Source: JAQVUB01 sp033809415 (GTDB lineage: Bacteria > Verrucomicrobiota > Lentisphaeria > Oligosphaerales > Oligosphaeraceae). Taken from it: a DNA stretch of 5,261 nucleotides. Where the stretch lies: positions 1-5,261 of the forward strand of contig JAPXLT010000321.1 of the NCBI GenBank assembly GCA_033809415.1, in the 5' to 3' direction. Below the pieces are notes generated by a model. It was not told the DNA's origin. It made no database searches and worked only from the letters and a program-made list of their open reading frames with translations. Below, piece after piece: positions 1-5,240 of the stretch. The translations under genes were made by a program, and so were the position numbers. The number at the start of each line of letters is the position of its first letter. The first letter of the stretch is position 1.

Positions 1-49
1 ACGCACCCCATTCCCTTTAACCCTGTACTACAGAAGACTGAGGGATTAC

Positions 50-63
50 CCACACGAAAAGGC
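50..63 (+). repeat. Partial third copy of the dispersed CCACACGAAAAGGC repeat
   Basis: The 14 bases CCACACGAAAAGGC are identical to bases 2597-2610 inside the longer repeat upstream of the GH78 gene, and differ by one base from the copy upstream of the DUF6259-type gene. The match does not continue on either side, so this is a fragment of the module or an independent copy of its core. The rest of 1-152 shows no convincing gene, RNA or terminator. Confidence 0.5.
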
Positions 64-152
64 CTTTCATGTATTTCGTTGTTCAAAAAGAATTCCTCGG
101 TTACCCAACTTCACTGACGCATTACAAGATGCAAGTTGACATAAATTTTGGA

Positions 153-162
153 GGATGGGATG
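153..162. repeat. Left 10-bp direct repeat (putative target-site duplication)
   Basis: GGATGGGATG sits immediately outside the left end of the inverted-repeat element and is identical to bases 350-359 immediately outside its right end. Identity stops exactly at 10 bp on both sides. This is what a target-site duplication looks like. The caveat is that the sequence is low in complexity (GATGG-like). Confidence 0.65.
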
Positions 163-349
163 CAGGGCGTTTTCATTCATTTTCATGGACAAGAATGGAC
201 AGGATCAAGGACGTTACCTGCTGTACGTGTCCATTCTGTCCATAAAGACGTGTCCATTTGTGTCCATGACGTCCATTGCGTCCATCGTGTCCCTGTCCAT
301 GAAAAAACGAGCCATTTCCCAATGTGGTTAAGAGAATGAAAACGCCTTG
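163..349. mobile_element. MITE-like non-autonomous element with terminal inverted repeats
   Basis: The left end is CAGGGCGTTTTCATTC (163-178). The reverse complement of the right end (334-349) is CAAGGCGTTTTCATTC, so 15 of 16 terminal bases match and 13 are uninterrupted. Perfect 10-bp direct repeats abut both ends. A second inner inverted repeat is perfect over 12 bp (TTTTCATGGACA at 180-191 against 294-305). The interior carries GTCCAT hexamers in both orientations. There is no transposase, so any movement would need an enzyme supplied elsewhere; duplications of 9-12 bp are known for IS4- and IS1-like elements, but the parent family is not identifiable here. The right end lies 23 bp past the GH78 stop codon, so its folded RNA could form the 3' end of that transcript. 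An alternative is a dispersed repeat spread by recombination. Confidence 0.62.
229..300 (+). repeat. GTCCAT hexamer array, mostly 9-bp spacing
   Basis: GTCCAT starts at 229, 238, 252, 262, 271, 280 and 295, with a one-base variant GTCCCT at 289. Most start-to-start distances are 9 or 10 bp. The complementary hexamer ATGGAC occurs at 185 and 195, so bases 185-200 can pair with 229-243 apart from one extra base. Alternative hairpins are therefore possible inside the surrounding element. An open frame through the array is only a translation of the repeat. Confidence 0.8.
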
Positions 350-359
350 GGATGGGATG
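350..359. repeat. Right 10-bp direct repeat (putative target-site duplication)
   Basis: GGATGGGATG directly follows the right terminal inverted repeat and equals bases 153-162. Only 13 bp separate it from the GH78 stop codon at 373-375. Confidence 0.65.
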
Positions 360-372
360 GGGCTAAACTGCT

Positions 373-2568
373 CTATTCTTTCCAGTGAGTATTAAGCGTT
401 TTTTGTATTGCGAGCGTGGCCCCGTCCGGTCGTTCGAGCCTTCCGGGAATGTTGTCAGGCAATTCTGCCTTGAATTGGATTTCTCCGTTGACACGCTGCC
501 ATTCGATCTTTATTTTTCCATAGATCGTATCATACGATGCGGTCATATTATGCAGAGAAGCGATCAACCGCGGCTTCAAGACGACTTCATGAAAGCCAGG
601 ACGCGAGAAATCGGGTTCAATCCCGGCAGCATACTGCATCATCCAGGCGAAAAGATCGCCATACATGATATGATTGTGCGAATATTTTCCCGCAAAGTCT
701 TCACATAGAGTGGTTTCACCATCACGTACCCATTTGCACCAGCCGGGGTATTGATCTTGAGTGAAGATTTTGAATCCGTCATCAGCATATCCATGTTCTG
801 CAAGAACACGAGGGACAAATTTTGCGCCAACAATTCCGAAATCAGCAATATGAGCATCTTTCCGGACGCTGTCAAGGAGTATTCTGACAGCGTTAGCGAC
901 TTCTTTCCCGGTGCAGAATCCAAACTGCACAGCCACTGCCAACGCAGTTTTTTCATTGTTGGCGTAGGAACCGTTCCCGTTGGAAAATTCCCGGTTGAAT
1001 GCGTGAAAAACTTGTTCCGCCAGTTCTGAATAACGCTTGACGTCTTCTTCATACCCAAAGAGTTTTGCGGCTTCGACAAGCATCTTCAGTTCGTGATAAT
1101 ACCATGCCGTGGTCGGCAGTTCCGGAACGACTGCCCGTTCTGCAAACGGATGCATCCAGTCACCAAGACCGAATCTGACAAGGTGCCCCTTTGCCAGGCT
1201 TTCCGTAAAAGCAAGTGCACGCTTGAAAGGCTCATAGTTTTCACGCATGGGAACCGCGTCGCCGCGGTAGATATAAATGTTGCGCGGTATCCCGAACAGG
1301 ATGGTATCGAACATGGGGCCACTACCCCAGTTGTAGCCCCAGCCAGAGGTCGGAGCCATGCCGGGAAGCTGTCCATTCGGGCGCATGCAATCACGGATTG
1401 TTCCGAGCCATTCCCGATACGTTTCCTTGCCATCAAAGAAAAAAAGGCCAGTATCTGAAACAAGCTGTGCATCGTTCATCCAACCATTCTTTTCGCGATG
1501 CGGACAGTCGGTCGGAATCCCGACAAAATTATTGAGATAGGACCAGTAAGTACATTGTTTCAGTGCATTCATATCGGGGTCAGAACAAGTGAAATCGCCG
1601 ACCTGTCTGACATCGCTGTGAATTGCTTGTGCGGTCATGGAAACGAGTTCCGCCTCGCCGGTGATCTCCACTGCTGCATAACGAAATCCGTGATAGGTGA
1701 AATGCGAATGCCAGACTTCCGTTGCTTCTCCTTTGAGCGTGTACCTTTCCGTCTGAAATTCACCGCTTTTGACAAATCGGGCAATATTATCGAGATAAAG
1801 TGTTCCATCCGGGTTCAAAACATCACCGTACTGAATTTTGATGCAGCTTCCGGCTTTTCCTCGGACTTTGATCTCGGCACGTCCGGCGAGATTCTGCCCA
1901 GCATCCCAAATGCCGCCTCCGAGTTTGTGCATGGGAAATGTGCGGGTAACACGGCATGGTGCGGAAGTCTGTTCATACAGAATCCCTCCCGGCCCGGCAG
2001 TAATAGTGGCATTTTGCCATGCGGAATCATTAAAGCCGTTCTGATCCCAGCCGGGCATTTCGAGCCGGGCATCATAATATTCCCCGTTACGAAGCGAATC
2101 GAATATAATCGGCCCCTTGTTCGTGACCTTCCAAGTATGATCACTGGCAAGGATCGTTTGCCCGTCTGCGGTAAGTTCCGCAATCATTTTTGGATAGTCA
2201 CGCCAGGTAGCCTTATCGAAATGCCATACTTCAGCTGTTTGGCAGTTATAGAGGCCATTCCCAAGCGTAACACCGATCGTATTGCGCCCGGAAACAAGAA
2301 GGTTGCTGACATCGTGGACGAGATATCCTGCATGAGCATCGTATTTTGCCTGTGCCGGTGCCAGCTCAAAGTCACTGACGCGCCGGCCATTGATCCTGAC
2401 TTCATGAAAACCAAGTCCGCAAATATACAGTTTACAGTCTTTAGGCTCCGCTATTTCAAACTCTTTTCGGAAATATGGAGCAGGAAAGTTTTTTGCGTTC
2501 CAGTCTACCATGGTTGCGCCAAATGATATCCAGTACGCTTGCCACACTCTTGTATCAGAAAACGACAT
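373..2568 (-). CDS. Alpha-L-rhamnosidase, glycoside hydrolase family 78 type
   Basis: The predicted enzyme (731 residues) removes terminal alpha-L-rhamnose from glycosides or oligosaccharides; GH78 enzymes are inverting (family knowledge). From the N-terminus I see a WQAYWI segment (9-14), a beta-rich N-terminal rhamnosidase domain (about 30-200) with GLGFHEVRINGRRV, a second beta domain (about 205-320), an (alpha/alpha)6-type catalytic barrel (about 325-650) and a C-terminal beta domain with TASYDTIYGKIKIEW. The catalytic loop PTDCPHREKNGW gives D354 and E359, the likely general acid. GETTLCEDF supplies E623, the likely general base, followed by SHNHIMYGD. Many relatives have Trp where this protein has C622. 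I start at 2568 rather than at an in-frame ATG at 2634, because the longer form would translate the dispersed repeat and matches nothing in the family. No signal peptide or membrane segment is visible, so it is probably cytoplasmic. The length is compact for GH78, without extra carbohydrate-binding modules. The exact substrate is unknown. Confidence 0.93.
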   Translation of the reverse strand: MSFSDTRVWQAYWISFGATMVDWNAKNFPAPYFRKEFEIAEPKDCKLYICGLGFHEVRINGRRVSDFELAPAQAKYDAHAGYLVHDVSNLLVSGRNTIGVTLGNGLYNCQTAEVWHFDKATWRDYPKMIAELTADGQTILASDHTWKVTNKGPIIFDSLRNGEYYDARLEMPGWDQNGFNDSAWQNATITAGPGGILYEQTSAPCRVTRTFPMHKLGGGIWDAGQNLAGRAEIKVRGKAGSCIKIQYGDVLNPDGTLYLDNIARFVKSGEFQTERYTLKGEATEVWHSHFTYHGFRYAAVEITGEAELVSMTAQAIHSDVRQVGDFTCSDPDMNALKQCTYWSYLNNFVGIPTDCPHREKNGWMNDAQLVSDTGLFFFDGKETYREWLGTIRDCMRPNGQLPGMAPTSGWGYNWGSGPMFDTILFGIPRNIYIYRGDAVPMRENYEPFKRALAFTESLAKGHLVRFGLGDWMHPFAERAVVPELPTTAWYYHELKMLVEAAKLFGYEEDVKRYSELAEQVFHAFNREFSNGNGSYANNEKTALAVAVQFGFCTGKEVANAVRILLDSVRKDAHIADFGIVGAKFVPRVLAEHGYADDGFKIFTQDQYPGWCKWVRDGETTLCEDFAGKYSHNHIMYGDLFAWMMQYAAGIEPDFSRPGFHEVVLKPRLIASLHNMTASYDTIYGKIKIEWQRVNGEIQFKAELPDNIPGRLERPDGATLAIQKTLNTHWKE

Positions 2569-2577
2569 ATCACACAA

Positions 2578-2580
2578 CCT
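2578..2580 (-). promoter_or_regulatory. Weak Shine-Dalgarno-like AGG of the GH78 gene
   Basis: On the minus strand AGG lies nine bases before the ATG at 2568, in the context ATAGGTTGTGTGAT. It is the only purine-rich candidate near this start and is weak. It lies in a short module (CACAACCTATTTTT on the plus strand, 2573-2586) that recurs at 5096-5109, so the translation signal may be contributed by repeat sequence. Confidence 0.35.
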
Positions 2581-2636
2581 ATTTTTTAACCACGAACCAC
2601 ACGAAAAGGCTTGGCGCGGACTGATCGCCCGCAACC
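2581..2636. repeat. Dispersed 56-bp intergenic repeat, copy 1 (upstream of GH78 gene)
   Basis: Plus-strand reading begins ATTTTTTAACCACGAACCAC and ends CGCCCGCAACC. It matches 5048-5102 with four substitutions and one single-base indel. It ends 12 bp upstream of the GH78 start codon. Within it GCGGAC (2617-2622) faces GCCCGC (2628-2633) across a five-base loop, a stem of six pairs with one A-C mismatch. Whether it is a regulatory leader element or a genome-wide dispersed repeat cannot be told from two copies. Confidence 0.8.
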
Positions 2637-2637
2637 C

Positions 2638-2700
2638 ACACGGACTTTACACGGACTTTACACGGACTTTACACGGACTTTACACGGACTTTACACGGAC
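2638..2700. repeat. Perfect 11-bp tandem repeat, 5.7 copies
   Basis: The unit ACACGGACTTT occurs five full times in a row (2638-2692) and is followed by the first eight bases of a sixth (2693-2700), with no mismatch. The array abuts the dispersed repeat and lies 70-132 bp upstream of the GH78 start, in its presumed leader or promoter zone. Perfect identity implies recent slippage expansion or gene conversion. The period is close to one helical turn, so bound proteins would line up on one face of the DNA, but no binding protein is known here. Confidence 0.95.
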
Positions 2701-2741
2701 GACAGATCGGACGGCTCGCCATGTGCCAAGGTCGGCTTTAC

Positions 2742-2818
2742 TTTTTCAGTCGGAGGCGATATGGAGCGCCGGCGGCTCGCCGGCATGAAGCCGGCTTCCC
2801 TCTCCCATCACTGAAAAA
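2742..2818. repeat. GC-rich REP-like stem-loop region
   Basis: TTTTTCAGT (2742-2750) is the exact reverse complement of ACTGAAAAA (2810-2818), giving an outer 9-bp stem. Inside, GCCGGC occurs three times at exactly 11-bp spacing (2768, 2779, 2790). GCCGGCG (2768-2774) can pair with CGCCGGC (2778-2784) across a three-base loop, and GAAGCCGGCTTC (2787-2798) is a perfect 12-bp palindrome. These nested palindromes resemble repetitive extragenic palindromes. There is no open frame of interest. It could also help end transcription from the upstream minus-strand gene. Confidence 0.6.
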
Positions 2819-2831
2819 TCAAAAAAACTCT

Positions 2832-2976
2832 CTCACAAAGGCACGGAGGTACGGAGGGAAAGGCGACGGGATGGATGGAAGTGGATGGCATTGATTGTGC
2901 CCAAGGTGGATCAACAGATGACTTTGTGTGACCAGTTGGAGATGCCGCCACCTCCGTGTCTCCGTGCCTCCGTGAG
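2832..2976. repeat. 145-bp structure with 26-bp imperfect inverted repeats (CACGGAGG type)
   Basis: The arms are 2832-2857 and 2951-2976. The reverse complement of the second matches the first at 22 of 26 positions. Each arm is built from short units of the CACGGAGG kind (AGGCACGGAG, ACGGAGG). The 93-bp interior has no recognisable gene. I found no flanking direct repeat, so insertion by transposition is not shown. Transcribed from the minus strand, the folded structure begins 67 bases past the stop codon of the DUF6259-type gene and is followed within a few bases by seven T residues (opposite 2821-2827). It could therefore act as, or lie beside, a terminator, although the loop is far longer than usual. 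Confidence 0.65.
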
Positions 2977-3043
2977 AAATAAAGAAGAAGTTGGGCGATA
3001 GCAGTCCGAAAAATTCATGGGAAGCGGTTTTGTGGGGCAGGAT

Positions 3044-5008
3044 TTATGGTGTGATTATGATCTTGCAGGAGCGTGCTGGCATTTGATATTCCGTGCCGTC
3101 AGCGATGCATTTTTGTGGATGTGCGGTAAAATTGATCATCACCAAGGCCTGGCGTCCGTCCGGCGCTTCCCAGCGTGAATGCAGGATAACCGGCAGCTCC
3201 TTGAAAAGAATGGTGTGTTTTTCCTCGGTTGTGAATAGACCGCGCTGGAGAAAGCCGAATTTTTCCGTCTTGCATTCAAAGTCCCCCGGTGCAAGAAGCC
3301 TGCCGTCATACAAGAAATCTCGGTTCTGGTAGTAGAATTTTACCAGTTCCACAAGAAACCTGTACATTTCCTTAAACCGGCCTTGTGTATGGCAAAGCTG
3401 GAAGTTGCAGACGGTTGGCTGCATGCCCCAGATCACGGTGCGCGCCATTTCCAGGTAGAATTGATCGGGATAGACTTCGTCCCAATTCTGTTCGTTCTTC
3501 CAGCGTTCCCGCTCCGGCCACAGGGGGTCCCATGGGGGAATGCCATCCGGCAAGGCATAGTTGCCGAACATTGCTGTCGCGCCATGGTAAACCGCCGAAA
3601 ACAATGGGACGCAATCGAGCCATTCCTGACTGCCGCAACGTTCCATGCTCGAGGCTAAGACAATGACCGAATCAAAGATATCGAGGAAGTTTTCATTGCA
3701 GCATTCGGTGGACAAGTGAAGTTCCGGGTGGTTTTGGCGAATTTTCGCGACCATGTTCCGGTAGCCGTGTGCGTGATAGTTGCCGCCGCCTGGTGCATGT
3801 CGGTGTTTTGGATTGTAACATGGATGTATGGTTGCGCATCCGATCATATCGAGATAAACGCCCGGCAGTCCGCAATCAGCAAGTTTGCCCACCAATTCCA
3901 GCATCCGCTTCTGAAAAATCGGTGCTTCTCCGCACATGTAACCGAGTTTGCGATGGGTATAGCAATTGAATTCAACGGCATGTGGTTTGCCATCGCGGTC
4001 GATGACAACATCTTGCGCACCCTGTTCGGCAAAGTCCGGAAGATCGATATCCCAGGTCAGGCCGTTCACGTAGACTTGGGTATAGATTCCTTGCCGGTTA
4101 AGCCGTGCAATCGCTTTCCTGAAGGTCTCTTCCCCTTCACGCGGCGGCCAGAAATTCGGATAATCCGTGTCGTATGGGTTGCTGTGCCACCAATACCAGT
4201 CCAGGGCCACCGGCACGCCGGAATCTGCAGCAAGCTTTTCGGCAGGGGGGATCACATGTTCGGCGCTGCCGCGATTCCACAGCCAGACCGCGATGTCGCG
4301 CATGGCATTATTTCGGATGCGGTTGCGGTAATACCGGGCTCTTAGCGCCCATTTCCGATAAATCTGCCCCGCCTCGAACCAGTCTCCTGCAAAGCGTTGA
4401 ATGGAGCTTACATACGACAGGCGTCCGGCTTTCCGGTTGCGCGGTGCACAGGGCAGGGGATGCACGCCGCGATATTCGAGGGTTGTGCCATGCTTTTGCC
4501 ATGAATAACCCTTGAGCATATAATTGTTGTCGCGGCAATCAAAGTAAATGCCTTCGCCTCCCAGCAGGGCGGCGCACATTTGCAGCGAGCTGTAGTGGTG
4601 CTTGGCCAAATCACCGTCAGCATGATCGGCATCAAAGCGATAGACCCAGCCTTGCGAAACACCAACTAAAATCCGTACTCCGTCTGCCGGAAATGCCATT
4701 CGGGCAGTTGGGAAATGAACCGTTTCAATAAACAACCCGCTGCTGTTTCCGGCGAATTTCAAGGTTCCTTCCAATCGCTTGTCGGCGCGGCATTTCCATT
4801 GAATTGTGACCGTGAAATCTTTGCCGCAAACCTGATGCCCATGCCATTGCGCAGTACATTCCCCCGGCGTTTTTTTGATCAGCTGGAAGGTATCCATGGA
4901 TTCCGGAGTCAGGGTGATCGGCGGATTTTTCAAATCACCGGCAAGCAGTTCCCAGCTTAAGGCAATTCCTGCATATTCCAGCACGCCATTTCGATCAAAT
5001 TTCCACAT
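3044..5008 (-). CDS. DUF6259-type putative TIM-barrel glycoside hydrolase
   Basis: The function is not established. The protein (654 residues) resembles the DUF6259 proteins, which look like retaining TIM-barrel glycosidases; I recognise this by motif, not by a search. An N-terminal beta-rich domain (about 1-225) includes GVSQGWVYRF. The barrel (about 235-560) holds VALDWYWWHSNPYDTDYPNFW (267-287), then GVYLD ending in D387, then HPCYNPKHRHAPGGGNYHAHGY (395-416), then STECCNE with E435 and E439. D387, at the end of a predicted core strand, and E435 are the best candidate nucleophile and acid/base (inference). A C-terminal beta domain runs from about 590 to 654. No signal peptide or membrane segment is visible, so it is probably cytoplasmic. 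The start has an AGGAG site 11 bases upstream. Its neighbour on the same strand is a GH78 rhamnosidase, which favours a role in rhamnose-containing glycan breakdown. An alternative is a GH36/GH31-like enzyme or a non-catalytic relative. Confidence 0.78.
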   Translation of the reverse strand: MWKFDRNGVLEYAGIALSWELLAGDLKNPPITLTPESMDTFQLIKKTPGECTAQWHGHQVCGKDFTVTIQWKCRADKRLEGTLKFAGNSSGLFIETVHFPTARMAFPADGVRILVGVSQGWVYRFDADHADGDLAKHHYSSLQMCAALLGGEGIYFDCRDNNYMLKGYSWQKHGTTLEYRGVHPLPCAPRNRKAGRLSYVSSIQRFAGDWFEAGQIYRKWALRARYYRNRIRNNAMRDIAVWLWNRGSAEHVIPPAEKLAADSGVPVALDWYWWHSNPYDTDYPNFWPPREGEETFRKAIARLNRQGIYTQVYVNGLTWDIDLPDFAEQGAQDVVIDRDGKPHAVEFNCYTHRKLGYMCGEAPIFQKRMLELVGKLADCGLPGVYLDMIGCATIHPCYNPKHRHAPGGGNYHAHGYRNMVAKIRQNHPELHLSTECCNENFLDIFDSVIVLASSMERCGSQEWLDCVPLFSAVYHGATAMFGNYALPDGIPPWDPLWPERERWKNEQNWDEVYPDQFYLEMARTVIWGMQPTVCNFQLCHTQGRFKEMYRFLVELVKFYYQNRDFLYDGRLLAPGDFECKTEKFGFLQRGLFTTEEKHTILFKELPVILHSRWEAPDGRQALVMINFTAHPQKCIADGTEYQMPARSCKIIITP

Positions 5009-5019
5009 AAAGCTCTTAA

Positions 5020-5024
5020 CTCCT
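5020..5024 (-). promoter_or_regulatory. Shine-Dalgarno site of the DUF6259-type gene
   Basis: AGGAG on the minus strand lies 11 bases upstream of the ATG at 5008. The spacing is slightly long, but this is the clearest ribosome-binding site in the window and it supports the start chosen. Confidence 0.6.
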
Positions 5025-5047
5025 AAATTAGATCATGTCCAAAAAGG

Positions 5048-5102
5048 ATTTTTTAACCACGAACCACACAAAAAGGCTTGGCGTGGGCTGACGCCCACAA
5101 CC
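5048..5102. repeat. Dispersed 56-bp intergenic repeat, copy 2 (upstream of DUF6259-type gene)
   Basis: This copy matches 2581-2636 over its full length, with four substitutions and one missing base. It ends 39 bp upstream of the start codon. Its stem is perfect: GTGGGC (5081-5086) faces GCCCAC (5091-5096) across the loop TGAC. At the second stem position it has T-A where copy 1 has C-G, so pairing is kept by changes on both sides. It is followed by CACAACCTATTTTT-type sequence that also borders copy 1, so the modules appear in a shuffled order. Confidence 0.8.
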
Positions 5103-5112
5103 TATTTTTGTC

Positions 5113-5139
5113 CACGGAAAGCACGGAAAACTCGGAAAA
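5113..5139. repeat. 9-bp tandem repeat, three copies (CACGGAAAR type)
   Basis: CACGGAAAG, CACGGAAAA and CTCGGAAAA follow one another without gaps (5113-5121, 5122-5130, 5131-5139), then a run of T. It lies about 105-131 bp upstream of the DUF6259-type start codon. An open frame across it on the minus strand is only repeat-derived. Confidence 0.75.
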
Positions 5140-5216
5140 TTTTTTATAGGGGGTGTTGCTTCGACGGATGGAATGGCACGCAGAATCGCGGTTTGGTCTG
5201 TTGTTTTCTCCGATTG

Positions 5217-5240
5217 CTTGGCGTTCTTGGCGTCTTGGCG
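5217..5240. repeat. CTTGGCG repeats, three copies, 8-9 bp spacing
   Basis: CTTGGCG starts at 5217, 5226 and 5234. The same heptamer occurs once in each full copy of the dispersed repeat (GGCTTGGCG at 2609 and 5075). The array runs close to the right edge of the window, so it may continue beyond it. Bases 5141-5216 between this and the preceding array show nothing I can name. Confidence 0.7.

Noticed and set aside
136..160. TTGACA at 136-141 as a possible plus-strand -35 box
   Set aside because: No acceptable -10 box lies about 17 bp downstream, and no plus-strand gene follows.
148..339. Plus-strand open frame of 63 codons
   Set aside because: It is a read-through of the GTCCAT array, with a peptide of VHSVHKDV-like repeats, and it lies inside the inverted-repeat element.
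153..359. CRISPR array suggested by the regularly spaced GTCCAT units
   Set aside because: The repeat unit is only six bases and spacing is 6-14 bp. There are no spacers of CRISPR length and no cas genes.
1498..2526. 342-codon plus-strand open frame opposite the GH78 gene
   Set aside because: It is antisense to a gene with clear domain motifs and encodes no recognisable domain. Its length follows from the codon composition of the opposite strand.
2569..2634. Longer GH78 start at 2634 adding 22 residues
   Set aside because: The added residues are encoded by the dispersed 56-bp repeat, which is also present in a non-coding position upstream of the other gene. They show no family similarity.
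2510..2814. Two plus-strand open frames with an 11-residue repeated peptide (GLYTDFTRTLH)
   Set aside because: The 11-bp tandem array stays open in all frames and yields an 11-residue period by arithmetic. There is no supporting start signal or family match.
2569..3043. Riboswitch or structured leader for the GH78 gene
   Set aside because: The stretch contains only repeats and palindromes. I could not match it to any known riboswitch core.
3716..4345. 209-codon plus-strand open frame opposite the DUF6259-type gene
   Set aside because: It is a shadow of the conserved TIM-barrel coding region, with no motifs of its own.
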